Below are positions 16,882 through 26,176 of a stretch of 64,000 bases of DNA, piece after piece. Position 1 is the stretch's first letter; the number at the start of each line of letters is the position of its first letter. This DNA comes from Candidatus Kinetoplastibacterium sorsogonicusi. Its GTDB lineage: Bacteria > Pseudomonadota > Gammaproteobacteria > Burkholderiales > Burkholderiaceae_B. The stretch is taken from contig NZ_CP025628.1 in the NCBI RefSeq assembly GCF_003072465.1, forward strand, positions 269,501-333,500, written 5' to 3'. A program made the position numbers and the translations under genes. The notes beneath the pieces were generated by a model. That model was not told the DNA's origin. It was given only the letters and a program-made list of their open reading frames with translations, and did not search any database.

Positions 16882-16941
16882 CAAATAATCCTTATTTGGT
16901 GTTTTAAAGACGTGATATAATTAATTTTTATATTACGTCTT
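16882..16941 (+). terminator. Tandem hairpins between rplT and pheS
   Basis: A 7-bp hairpin with a 3-base loop (16882-16898, CAAATAA/TTATTTG) is followed by a 14-bp hairpin (arms 16907-16920 and 16928-16941, AAGACGT/ACGTCTT at the base, one G-U pair), then ATTTT. This is terminator-like and lies 17 bases ahead of pheS. It could end rpmI-rplT or attenuate pheST. No phenylalanine-rich leader peptide is visible before it. Confidence 0.6.
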
Positions 16942-16957
16942 ATTTTAATTTATAATT

Positions 16958-17977
16958 ATGAAGAAATTATTTGAAGAATTAGTTTCTAATGCTAATATAG
17001 AATTTAATAATACAAACGACTTAGTTTCTCTAGAACAAATAAAATCTAAATTTCTAGGAAAAGAAGGTAGCGTAACAAAATTATTAAAAAATATAAGCAA
17101 AATAAAAAAAGAAGATAGAAAACAATTTGGAATTTATGCTAATTCTTGTAAATCTCAAATAGAAAATTTATTAAAAAATCGACGTAATCATATTTCTAAT
17201 GTTTATTTAAATGACAAATTAAATAAAGAATATATAGATGTTACTTTACCAGGTAGAGGTTTTTTAGGCGGTAGTATACATCCTATAATGATAACATGGG
17301 CTAGAATTGAAAAAATTTTTCATTCTATAGGATTTGATGTTGCTGATGGACCTGAAATAGAAGATGATTGGAATAATTTTACTGCATTAAATAATCCTAT
17401 TGATCATCCAGCAAGATCAATGCAGGATACATTTTATTTAGATATGAATGATAATTATGGTAAAAAACTTTTATTAAGAACTCATACTAGCCCTATGCAA
17501 GTTAGGTATGCTAAATCTCATAAACCACCTATAAAAGTAATTTCTCCGGGTCGAACTTATCGAGTAGATAATGATTCTACTCATTCACCTATGTTTCATC
17601 AAGTTGAAGGTTTATGGATATCTGAAGATATATCTTTTGCGAATCTAAAATTTATATATATTAATTTTTTGCGTTGTTTTTTTGAACAAGAAAATTTGGA
17701 TGTTAGATTTAGACCTTCATTTTTTCCATTTACAGAACCTTCTGTAGAGATGGATATGATGTTTAAAACTGGCCCTAATAAGGGCAAATGGCTAGAAATA
17801 TCAGGTGCTGGTCAAGTTCATCCAAATGTTATTCGTAATTTTGGTTTAGATCCAGAAAAATATATGGGTTTTGCTTTTGGTTCTGGATTAGAGCGTTTAA
17901 CAATGTTACGTTATGGTATTAGTGATTTACGTAATTTTTATGAAGGTGATTTGCGTTTTTTATCTCAAATAAAGTAA
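16958..17977 (+). CDS. pheS: Phenylalanyl-tRNA synthetase alpha subunit
   Basis: PheS is the catalytic alpha subunit of the alpha2-beta2 class II enzyme that charges tRNA-Phe. The 339-residue protein has the N-terminal coiled coil (to about 85), then class II motif 1 around GGSIHPIM, motif 2 ([13 protein letters not shown]...[22 protein letters not shown]) and motif 3 ([18 protein letters not shown]). It is followed 11 bases later by pheT. The preceding terminator-like hairpin may control both genes. Confidence 0.97.
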   Translation: MKKLFEELVSNANIEFNNTNDLVSLEQIKSKFLGKEGSVTKLLKNISKIKKEDRKQFGIYANSCKSQIENLLKNRRNHISNVYLNDKLNKEYIDVTLPGRGFLGGSIHPIMITWARIEKIFHSIGFDVADGPEIEDDWNNFTALNNPIDHPARSMQDTFYLDMNDNYGKKLLLRTHTSPMQVRYAKSHKPPIKVISPGRTYRVDNDSTHSPMFHQVEGLWISEDISFANLKFIYINFLRCFFEQENLDVRFRPSFFPFTEPSVEMDMMFKTGPNKGKWLEISGAGQVHPNVIRNFGLDPEKYMGFAFGSGLERLTMLRYGISDLRNFYEGDLRFLSQIK

Positions 17978-17988
17978 TTTAATATATT

Positions 17989-20433
17989 ATGAAAATTTTA
18001 GAATCTTGGTTGAGAGAAATTATAAATCTTAATAACTTTACTACTGAAGAAATTGCTAATTTGCTTACAATGTCTGGGTCAGAAGTCGATAACATTGAAT
18101 ATATATCACATCAATTTCATGATTATAATAATTTAATAGTTGTAGAAATTGTTGATTATTATGTACATAATCAATCAGATGATATGCTTGTATGCAATGT
18201 ACATTGTGGCAATGAAAATTATCAAAAAGTATTATGTAGAAAAAAATCTTTTACAAAACTTGGCAATTTTAAATATAAAAAATTTATTTATGCTATAAAT
18301 GATACTATTTTGCCAAATGGTATAAAAACTGTATCTAAAAATTTGAATGGAATCAATTATAATGGCCATATATGTTCAAATATAGATTTAGGTTTATCTT
18401 CTAATCAAGATGCTATAGTCATTAACAAAAATATCTCTGTCGGTACTAAATTGAATGATATAGATAATTTGTTTATTGATTCTATATTTAATTTAAAAAT
18501 TACACCTAATAGATCTGATTGTTTATCTATGATTGGTATAGCAAGAGAATTATCAGCATTAACTAATACAAAAATAAATTTATTTGAAAATAAATCAAAT
18601 TTTTTGGAAAATGGTAATTTATCAAAGAAAAAAAATTTTCCAGTACATATAAACATAGATAATGTATGTGGAAGATTTACTGGAAGAATTATACGTAATA
18701 TTAATAATAATATTGAGTCTCCTTTGTGGATAAAAAAACGCTTAGAATATTCTGGTATAAAAAGTATTTCTGCATTAGTAGATATTTCTAATTATATTAT
18801 GCTTGAATATGGTTATCCTTCGCATATATATGATTTTGATAAAATTAATGGTAAAGAATTTATTATAAGATTTGCTAAACAAAATGAAAAAGTACATTTA
18901 TTAAATGATCAAATAATATCTTTAGATCAAGATGTTGCTGTTGTTTCTTCAAATAATAGGATTGAATGTATTGCTGGTATTATGGGTTCAATGCAATCTT
19001 CTATTAGTAAAAATACAGAAAATATTTATATTGAAATAGCTTTTTGGTATCCTAAAGCTATAATAGGTAAAGCAAAAAAATATAAAATTACTTCAGAGTC
19101 TAGCTATCGTTTTGAACGTGGTGTTGATTATCAAGATTCTATATACATTATGGAAATTATTTCTAGTTTAATATCAGAAATTTGTGGTGGAAATATAGAT
19201 ACTATAGATGATTATTGCTACTCTATGCCTAAAAGAAATCCAATATTATTTAGAACAAGTAGATGTAATAAAATTTTGGGTATCAATATTGATGTATCTA
19301 ATATCGAAGAAATATTTGATAATTTGGGTTTTCATTTTACTAAAGAAAATAATAATACTTTTAATGTTATACCTCCATCTTATAGATTTGATATAAATAT
19401 AGAAGAAGATTTAATAGAGGAAGTAGCAAGAATTTATGGTTTTAATAATATACCCGAAATAAGTGTAAAAGCTCCTAATATTCTTAAACCTGATTTTGAA
19501 TATAAATTTACTTTGCATGATTTAAGAAAAATAATGTCAGGACGTAACTATCATGAAATCATAAATTATAGTTTTATAGATTTAAAAGATGAATTACAAT
19601 TTTCAGAATCTTGTGATCATATTAATATATTAAATCCAATATCAAATAATTTATCTGTAATGAGAACATCTTTAATATCTGGATTAATTAACAAAATAAA
19701 ATATAATTTTAATAGGCAACAATCTTCTATAAAGTTGTTTGAAATAGGTAGAGTTTTTATTAAAAATAATAATATCAAAAGTAATGATTTTCATATAAAT
19801 GGGGTTGATCAACCTATTTTTTTAGCTGGTGCTGGTTTTGGTTCTATATTTGAAGATCAATGGGGATTAAAGAATAGAAATATTGATTTTTATGATATTA
19901 AAAGTGATATAGAGACATTGTTTAATTCAAAAAAAAGAAAACTTATATTTAAAGCTTGTTTTAATAAAATATTACATCCAGGTCGTGGAGCAAAAATTTA
20001 TATTGATAATGAAGAAGTAGGATTTATAGGAGAATTAAATCCTACTTTAACGAAATTAATAGATTTACCTTTGTCGCCTATTGTATTCGAACTCAATACT
20101 AATTATTTAGTTGAAAAAGATATTATAAATGTAGAAAATATTTCTCATTTTCCAATTATTATACGTGATTTATCAATTAAAATTGATAAAAAAATATCTT
20201 ATCAGATGATATTAGATAATATTAATAATATTATTAATAAGCATGAAAAAATATCTTCCATACTAAATAATTTTAATATATTTGACGTATGGGAAAATTC
20301 TTCTAATAATTTAAAAAACATTGGGCTTAGATTTTATTTTCAAAGTAAATATAAAACATTAGAAGATATTGTTATTAATGATTGTATGAATATTATTTCT
20401 CATGAGTTATCAATAATATATAATCATATATAA
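17989..20433 (+). CDS. pheT: Phenylalanyl-tRNA synthetase beta subunit
   Basis: PheT provides tRNA recognition and editing for the enzyme. The 814-residue length is normal and the domains are in order: N-terminal B1, a tRNA-binding EMAP-like domain (about 40-150), B3/B4 editing region (about 215-400), B5 (about 405-475), the inactive class II core, and the C-terminal anticodon-binding FDX-ACB domain (about 720-814, from HFPIIIRDLSIKID). In many proteobacteria ihfA follows pheT; here a small unknown gene does. Confidence 0.96.
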   Translation: MKILESWLREIINLNNFTTEEIANLLTMSGSEVDNIEYISHQFHDYNNLIVVEIVDYYVHNQSDDMLVCNVHCGNENYQKVLCRKKSFTKLGNFKYKKFIYAINDTILPNGIKTVSKNLNGINYNGHICSNIDLGLSSNQDAIVINKNISVGTKLNDIDNLFIDSIFNLKITPNRSDCLSMIGIARELSALTNTKINLFENKSNFLENGNLSKKKNFPVHINIDNVCGRFTGRIIRNINNNIESPLWIKKRLEYSGIKSISALVDISNYIMLEYGYPSHIYDFDKINGKEFIIRFAKQNEKVHLLNDQIISLDQDVAVVSSNNRIECIAGIMGSMQSSISKNTENIYIEIAFWYPKAIIGKAKKYKITSESSYRFERGVDYQDSIYIMEIISSLISEICGGNIDTIDDYCYSMPKRNPILFRTSRCNKILGINIDVSNIEEIFDNLGFHFTKENNNTFNVIPPSYRFDINIEEDLIEEVARIYGFNNIPEISVKAPNILKPDFEYKFTLHDLRKIMSGRNYHEIINYSFIDLKDELQFSESCDHINILNPISNNLSVMRTSLISGLINKIKYNFNRQQSSIKLFEIGRVFIKNNNIKSNDFHINGVDQPIFLAGAGFGSIFEDQWGLKNRNIDFYDIKSDIETLFNSKKRKLIFKACFNKILHPGRGAKIYIDNEEVGFIGELNPTLTKLIDLPLSPIVFELNTNYLVEKDIINVENISHFPIIIRDLSIKIDKKISYQMILDNINNIINKHEKISSILNNFNIFDVWENSSNNLKNIGLRFYFQSKYKTLEDIVINDCMNIISHELSIIYNHI

Positions 20434-20518
20434 TATGTTTTTATTTTAAATAATATTGATAAATATTTTATGAATATGATATTGACTAATATTAATTTGA
20501 TATGGAGTTTTATATTAT

Positions 20519-20731
20519 ATGCAATTTAAAGATCAGGAATTATTAGTAGATGTTTCTACTGCTGCTATAGATACAGGCGGTTATGGTGTATTTTTAACTG
20601 TTACTGCAGAAGGTGGTACGGAGATAGGTACTACATTTTCTTATCTTGGATCTTGTGAATCTTTGTATGAAGCAAGATATTTAGCGGAAAATTTTGCTAA
20701 GAATTGGGTAGCAGAAAATTTGCTTTCTTAG
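20519..20731 (+). CDS. Small conserved-looking protein of unknown function
   Basis: I do not recognise this 70-residue protein. It starts MQFKDQELLVDVSTAAIDTG and contains a glycine/threonine-rich middle (TAEGGTEIGTTF) followed by an Ala/Glu-rich helix (SLYEARYLAENFAKNW). It has no membrane segment or cysteine pair. Composition is far less AT-driven (few Asn, Ile and Lys runs) than random ORFs here, which argues for purifying selection. GGAG 9 bases before the ATG supports translation. It follows pheT by 85 bases on the same strand. The 260 bases downstream of it carry nothing recognisable. Confidence 0.75.
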   Translation: MQFKDQELLVDVSTAAIDTGGYGVFLTVTAEGGTEIGTTFSYLGSCESLYEARYLAENFAKNWVAENLLS

Positions 20732-20991
20732 TTATTGATTAGCTATGATTGAAAATCATTATCAAAAAATTGATGAAATTTTTTGCTATGTAACAGATTA
20801 ATTTTAATAAAATATTGAAGAGTAAAAGACATAAATATGAAAAATATCTAAATTATAATTTATATTTATCCAATTATTAATAATAGTTGTATTAGCAAAT
20901 ATAAGAAATTAAAAAATTTTCATAAAATATATCTTTTTCAATATGTTGATTTTTACATTTTTTAATAATTTATTTTTTTATAAAAATTAAA

Positions 20992-21858
20992 TTAATTATT
21001 TAAATTTTGTTGTATTTCTGCTGATCTTACAGTATTGTAAATTAGCATTGCAATAGTCATTGGTCCGACACCACCAGGCACAGGTGTAATTGCACTAGCT
21101 ATTTGACTTGCTGATGTAAATTCTACATCACCACATATTTTACCTTCTTTATTGCGATTAATTCCAACATCCACTACAATGGCTCCTTGTTTTATCATAG
21201 ATCCGTTTATAGTGTTTATCTTTCCAGTAGCTACTATAACTATATCTGCATTTTTCGTATGTAAAGATAAGTTTTTGGTTTTAGAATTGCATAATGTTAC
21301 TGTTGCACCTTTATTTAACATTAGCATAGCAATTGGTTTACCAACTATATTACTTGTACCTATTACTACTATTTCTAGAGATTTAAAATCAATATTTTGA
21401 TTTTCTAGTATTTTTAAAATTCCATATGGAGTACAAGGTATAAATAAAGGATCATTTGTTACTAAACGTCCTATATTACTAGGACTAAATCCATCAACAT
21501 CTTTTTTAGGATTAATTGCTTCAATTATTTTTTTACTATTAATATGTTTAGGAAGCGGCAATTGTACTAATATACCGTGTATTTTTAAATTTATATTTAA
21601 TTTTTCTATAAAATTTAATAATTCATTTTCAGTTATATCTTCTGAAAATTCTTGTTTCATAGAAAAAATTCCGTATTTTTGACAAGCTATTATTTTATTT
21701 TTTACATATATTTTTGAAGCTGGATCATTGCCAACTACAATAACAGCTAATCCTGGTATGATATTTTTTTTAGCAAGCATTTTAATTTTAATATCAATAT
21801 CATTATATATTAGTTTTGATACAGCATGTCCGTCTATGATTTTGGCATTATTATTCAT
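20992..21858 (-). CDS. folD: Methylenetetrahydrofolate dehydrogenase/cyclohydrolase FolD
   Basis: FolD interconverts 5,10-methylene- and 10-formyl-tetrahydrofolate, supplying one-carbon units for purines and formyl-Met. The 288-residue protein has the active-site lysine in the AVIVVGNDPASKIYVKNK segment, the QLPLP motif near 100, KDVDGFSP, and the NADP-binding region VIGTSNIVGKPIAMLM and CNSKTKNL, ending with ITPVPGGVGPMTIAML. It diverges from aceE across a 301-base spacer containing two palindromes. Confidence 0.97.
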   Translation of the reverse strand: MNNNAKIIDGHAVSKLIYNDIDIKIKMLAKKNIIPGLAVIVVGNDPASKIYVKNKIIACQKYGIFSMKQEFSEDITENELLNFIEKLNINLKIHGILVQLPLPKHINSKKIIEAINPKKDVDGFSPSNIGRLVTNDPLFIPCTPYGILKILENQNIDFKSLEIVVIGTSNIVGKPIAMLMLNKGATVTLCNSKTKNLSLHTKNADIVIVATGKINTINGSMIKQGAIVVDVGINRNKEGKICGDVEFTSASQIASAITPVPGGVGPMTIAMLIYNTVRSAEIQQNLNN

Positions 21859-21956
21859 AATTTTTAAATTTTTTTAATTTAGTTTAGGGATATTATCAAA
21901 ATATAATGTTTTTTTAAAACAATAGTTAATGTTATTTATTAATTTAATAAAGCATA

Positions 21957-21972
21957 TGATATCATGATATCA
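21957..21972. promoter_or_regulatory. 16-bp perfect palindrome, possible operator
   Basis: TGATATCATGATATCA is its own reverse complement and lies about 100 bases from folD and 190 bases from aceE. Its size and symmetry suit a dimeric repressor site. It does not look like a PdhR box. It occurs in a region otherwise without structure. Confidence 0.35.
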
Positions 21973-22039
21973 AAATTTATTTATATATAGATTTTATCTA
22001 ATTATAAGTAATATGAAATATAGTCAACAATTCTAATTA

Positions 22040-22077
22040 ATATTAGACATATAAATTTAAATTTATATGTCTAATAT
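22040..22077 (+). promoter_or_regulatory. 38-bp perfect palindrome with T run ahead of aceE
   Basis: Positions 22040-22058 and 22059-22077 are exact reverse complements (core TATTAGACATATAAATTT), and TTTTT follows at 22079-22083. On the plus strand this has the form of a rho-independent terminator, yet no rightward gene precedes it: folD points the other way. It sits 82 bases before the aceE start. An attenuator in the aceE leader, a protein-binding site or a relic terminator of a deleted gene are the options. Confidence 0.6.
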
Positions 22078-22159
22078 ATTTTTATCAAAATTAAATAAAT
22101 AAAAAATTATATATTTATTGGCTAATGTATAAATACTAATATTATGTAGGAGACATATC

Positions 22160-24844
22160 ATGTCATCTTTAAATCAAATGCAACAAGATGAAGATTCTCA
22201 AGAAACTAAAGAATGGCTTGATGCACTACTTTCTGTAATTAAATTTTCAGGTAAAGAAAGAGCCAGTTTTTTATTAAATTCTTTAATTAATAAAGCTTCT
22301 AGTTTAAACATATATAAACAAAAAACTACAAATACACCTTATCTCAACACAATACCTAAAGAATTACAACCTGATTACCCAGGCGATTTTAAATTAGAAT
22401 CAAAAATAAATTCTTATATAAGATGGAATGCTATGGCAATGGTTGTAAAGGCTAATAGTTATAAAATTGATGATGGTGGAAATTTAGGTGGACATTTATC
22501 TTCTTTTGCATCATTAGCAACTATGATTTCATGTGGACAAAATCATTTTTGGAAAGCTGATAATGAAAATCATTTAGGAGATTTAATATATTTTCAAGGT
22601 CATTCTTCTCCAGGAATATATGCTAGAGCTTATTTAGAAGGTCGTTTATCAGAGGAACATTTAAATAATTTTCGCCAAGAAGTAAATGGCATGGGATTAT
22701 CTTCATATCCTCATCCTAAATTAATGCCTAATTTTTGGCAATTTCCTACGGTATCTGTTGGATTAGGTCCTTTAATGGCTATATATCAAGCTAGATTTTT
22801 AAAATATTTACATGCTCGTGGTATTTTAGATACAAGTGACCGTAAAGTATGGGTATTTTGTGGTGATGGTGAAATGGATGAACCAGAAGCATTAGGAGCT
22901 ATTTCTTTAGCATCACGTGAGAAATTAGATAATTTAATTTTTGTTGTTAATTGTAATTTACAACGTCTAGATGGGCCAGTTAGAGGTAATGGTAAAATTA
23001 TACAAGAATTAGAAAGTAACTTTATAGGTGCTAATTGGAATGTTATCAAATTAATATGGGGTGGATATTGGGATGATTTAATAGAATCTGATTTTGATGG
23101 AATTTTAAAACAGGTTATGGAAAATACAGTTGATGGAGAGTATCAATCATATAAAGCACATGATGGTAAATTCGTTAGAGAACATTTTTTTGCTAAACAT
23201 CCTAAATTATTAGAAAGAGTTGCTCATATGTCTGATAATGATCTTTGGAGATTAAATAGAGGAGGTCATGATCCTTTTAAAGTTTATGCCGCATTCAAAG
23301 CTGCTGTAACACATAAAAATCAACCTAGTGTTATACTAGCAAAAACTATTAAAGGATATGGGTTAGGTTACTTAACACAGTCTAAAAACCCGACACATCA
23401 ACATAAAAAATTAGAATTACAAGATTTATTAGATTTTAGAGACCGTTTTAAAATTCCAATACCTGATGACAAAGTAAAAGATTTACCTTATTTTAAACCA
23501 AAAGAAAATTCTCCAGAAATGGTATATATGAAACAGCGTCGTGCTTCTTTAGGTGGTTATATACCCAAAAGACGTACTAACACTCAAAATCTTATAATAC
23601 CTTCTATTGATATATTTAAATCTATATTGGAACCTACTTTTGAAGGACGTAAAATTTCTACTACTCAAGCATTTGTGAGAATTTTAAACCAGCTTTTACG
23701 TGATAAAAATTTAGGTAAGCGCATTGTACCTATTATTGCAGATGAAGCAAGAACATTTGGGATGGAAGGTTTATTTCGTCAAATAGCTATATATGCTCCT
23801 GAAGGACAAAAATATATCCCTGAAGATAAAAATCAAGTAATGTATTATCGTGAAGAGCAAAATGGTCAACTAATTCAGGAAGGAATTAATGAAGCTGGTG
23901 CAATGAGTTCATGGATAGCTGCTGCTACATCTTATTCGACTAATAACTATGCCATGATACCATTTTACATATATTATTCTATGTTTGGTTTTCAAAGAGT
24001 AGGAGATTTGGTTTGGGCTGCAGGTGATATGCAAGCAAGAGGATTTTTATTAGGTGGTACATCTGGTAGAACTACATTAAATGGTGAAGGTTTACAACAT
24101 GAAGATGGACATAGTCATATATTATCTTCAGTAATACCTAATTGTATTTCTTATGATCCAGCATTTGCACATGAATTAGCTGTAATAATACATTCTGGCT
24201 TAAAAAGGATGTTTGAACAGCAAGATAATGTATTCTATTATATTACTGTCATGAATGCTAATTATGAACATCCAGGCTTAAAATTTGGTGATGAAGATGG
24301 AATAATTAAAGGCATGTATATGTTTAATTCTTCTGAACAAAAAGATCATCGTATACAACTTATGGGTTGTGGAGCTATCTTACAAGAAGTAATAGAAGCA
24401 CAATCACTTTTGCTTAATGATTGGAATATTGGATCTGATATTTGGAGTGTAACAAGCTTTACTGAGCTAAATCGTGAAGGTATGGATATATCAAGATTTA
24501 ATATGTTAAATGCAACAGATAAAAAAATACCATATGTTACAGAAAAATTAAATAATACTATAGGACCTATCATTGCATCTACAGATTATGTTCAAGCTTT
24601 TGCTAATCAAATTAGACAGTTTATACCTAAAAATCGTATTTATAAAGTATTAGGTAGCGATGGATTTGGACGTTCAGATTTTCGTAATAAATTAAGGGAT
24701 CATTTTGAAATTAGCAGCAAATTTATTGTATTAGAAGCAATTAATGCTTTAATAGAAGATGGTAAATTACCTGCTTCTAAATCTTTAGAAGTAATTGAAA
24801 AATACAATATCAATATAAATAAAATGAATCCACATTATGCATAA
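22160..24844 (+). CDS. aceE: Pyruvate dehydrogenase E1 component (homodimeric)
   Basis: AceE decarboxylates pyruvate with thiamine diphosphate and passes the acetyl group to lipoyl-E2. At 894 residues it is full length. The HFWKADNENHLGDLIYFQGHSSPGIYARA segment is split by family-typical loops, and the ThDP-binding motif runs from GDGEMDEPEA (about 235) to NCNLQRLDGPVRGN. The transketolase-like pyrimidine domain with EEQNGQLIQEGINEAG (about 575) and the C-terminal domain are intact. It starts the aceE-aceF-lpd operon (12 and 15 base gaps). ThDP would come from the ThiL made in this same window. Confidence 0.97.
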   Translation: MSSLNQMQQDEDSQETKEWLDALLSVIKFSGKERASFLLNSLINKASSLNIYKQKTTNTPYLNTIPKELQPDYPGDFKLESKINSYIRWNAMAMVVKANSYKIDDGGNLGGHLSSFASLATMISCGQNHFWKADNENHLGDLIYFQGHSSPGIYARAYLEGRLSEEHLNNFRQEVNGMGLSSYPHPKLMPNFWQFPTVSVGLGPLMAIYQARFLKYLHARGILDTSDRKVWVFCGDGEMDEPEALGAISLASREKLDNLIFVVNCNLQRLDGPVRGNGKIIQELESNFIGANWNVIKLIWGGYWDDLIESDFDGILKQVMENTVDGEYQSYKAHDGKFVREHFFAKHPKLLERVAHMSDNDLWRLNRGGHDPFKVYAAFKAAVTHKNQPSVILAKTIKGYGLGYLTQSKNPTHQHKKLELQDLLDFRDRFKIPIPDDKVKDLPYFKPKENSPEMVYMKQRRASLGGYIPKRRTNTQNLIIPSIDIFKSILEPTFEGRKISTTQAFVRILNQLLRDKNLGKRIVPIIADEARTFGMEGLFRQIAIYAPEGQKYIPEDKNQVMYYREEQNGQLIQEGINEAGAMSSWIAAATSYSTNNYAMIPFYIYYSMFGFQRVGDLVWAAGDMQARGFLLGGTSGRTTLNGEGLQHEDGHSHILSSVIPNCISYDPAFAHELAVIIHSGLKRMFEQQDNVFYYITVMNANYEHPGLKFGDEDGIIKGMYMFNSSEQKDHRIQLMGCGAILQEVIEAQSLLLNDWNIGSDIWSVTSFTELNREGMDISRFNMLNATDKKIPYVTEKLNNTIGPIIASTDYVQAFANQIRQFIPKNRIYKVLGSDGFGRSDFRNKLRDHFEISSKFIVLEAINALIEDGKLPASKSLEVIEKYNININKMNPHYA

Positions 24845-24856
24845 AGAGAAAATTAA

Positions 24857-26161
24857 ATGAGTGAAATATTAGAAATAAAAATTTCAGGAATGGAAAAAAA
24901 TAATACTTTTAAAGTAATAGAAATTCTAGTAAATATTAATGACACTATTTCTAATGGTCAAAGTTTAATTACATTAGAATCAGAAAAAGCTTCAGTTGAA
25001 ATACCTTCAAATGCTGATGGTATTGTTAAAGATATATTAGTCAATGTTGGAGATAATGTAAAGGATGGTACTACTATTATCAAACTTGAAAAAATTATTG
25101 ATCAAAATAAAACTAATAAACACTATTTTAATAGTAACGTTATGCAAGAAAATGTTGATATAAATATTGAAAAAGAACATAATGTTGATAAGAAAATAGA
25201 CAATTATTTTGATGAAAATATAAATAAATTTGAATTAACAAATGATTTAAAAAATATAGTTTCACATGCTTCCCCATCTGTACGTAAATTTGCAAGAGAA
25301 CTTGGTGTAGATATTTCTTTAGTAAAAGGTACAAGTCCTAAAAATAGAATTAATTTTGATGATGTAAAATTGTTTGTAAAAAAATCTTTACAAAAAAATA
25401 GTCATGATATATCAGGTGATTTAAATTATATAAGTACAATTCCTTGGCCTAATATTGATTTTAAGCAATTTGGTGAAATTGAATATCAAAATTTATCAAG
25501 AATTAAAAAAATTGCCAAATCTAATTTACATAGAAATTGGTTATTAATACCTCATGTTACTAATCATGATGAAGCAGATATTTCTAATTTAGAAAAGTTA
25601 CGTATTTCACTGAATGAAGAATATAAAAAAAAGAATATAAAAATTACAATGCTCTCATTTATAATGAAAGCAGTTGCCAAAGTTCTAAAAGAAATACCTG
25701 AATTTAATTCTTCTTTAGAAAATGATAGATTGATTTTAAAAAAATATTATAATATAGGATTTGCGGTAGATACACCAAATGGTTTATTAGTTCCTGTAGT
25801 AAAAAATGTTGATAAAAAAGATATTATTGATATTACGTTAGAAATAAATCAATTATCAATGAAAGCTAGAGAAAATAAATTGATGTCAGATGATATGAGC
25901 GGTGGATGTTTTTCTATATCTTCACTTGGTGGTATTGGTGGCAGTTTCTTTACTCCTATTATAAATGCACCAGAAGTCGCAATTTTAGGTATTTCTAAAA
26001 ATTATTATAAACCAGTATGGAATGGTACAGATTTTATACCTAAATTAATATTACCTATTTCATTATCATATGATCATCGTGTAATAGATGGAGCTGCAGC
26101 TGCTAGATTTAATGTATATCTATGTAAATTATTAGCTGAATTTAGTCGTGTAATTCTTTGA
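24857..26161 (+). CDS. aceF: Dihydrolipoamide acetyltransferase (E2 of PDH), single lipoyl domain
   Basis: E2 is the structural core of pyruvate dehydrogenase and transfers acetyl to CoA. The 434-residue protein has one lipoyl domain (about 1-80, with lipoyl-lysine 44 in ESEKASVEIP), a low-complexity Asn/Asp/Lys linker, a peripheral subunit-binding domain (about 137-170, ASPSVRKFARELGVD) and a catalytic domain ending with SYDHRVIDGAAAARF (His407, Asp411). E. coli E2 has three lipoyl domains and many betaproteobacterial ones have one or two, so this is at the short end. TGA is the stop codon. Confidence 0.97.
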   Translation: MSEILEIKISGMEKNNTFKVIEILVNINDTISNGQSLITLESEKASVEIPSNADGIVKDILVNVGDNVKDGTTIIKLEKIIDQNKTNKHYFNSNVMQENVDINIEKEHNVDKKIDNYFDENINKFELTNDLKNIVSHASPSVRKFARELGVDISLVKGTSPKNRINFDDVKLFVKKSLQKNSHDISGDLNYISTIPWPNIDFKQFGEIEYQNLSRIKKIAKSNLHRNWLLIPHVTNHDEADISNLEKLRISLNEEYKKKNIKITMLSFIMKAVAKVLKEIPEFNSSLENDRLILKKYYNIGFAVDTPNGLLVPVVKNVDKKDIIDITLEINQLSMKARENKLMSDDMSGGCFSISSLGGIGGSFFTPIINAPEVAILGISKNYYKPVWNGTDFIPKLILPISLSYDHRVIDGAAAARFNVYLCKLLAEFSRVIL

Positions 26162-26176
26162 TGAGAACAGATATTT

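Larger units (their letters stand above)
21859..22159. other. Divergent folD/aceE intergenic region
   Basis: This 301-base spacer must contain the start signals of folD and aceE. Apart from the two palindromes listed separately (21957-21972 and 22040-22077) I see no gene or RNA. GGAG 9 bases before aceE is a good Shine-Dalgarno sequence. Confidence 0.5.

Noticed and set aside
20743..20799. 18-codon ORF (MIENHYQKIDEIFCYVTD) downstream of the 70-residue unknown gene
   Set aside because: No Shine-Dalgarno sequence, too short and no recognisable family.
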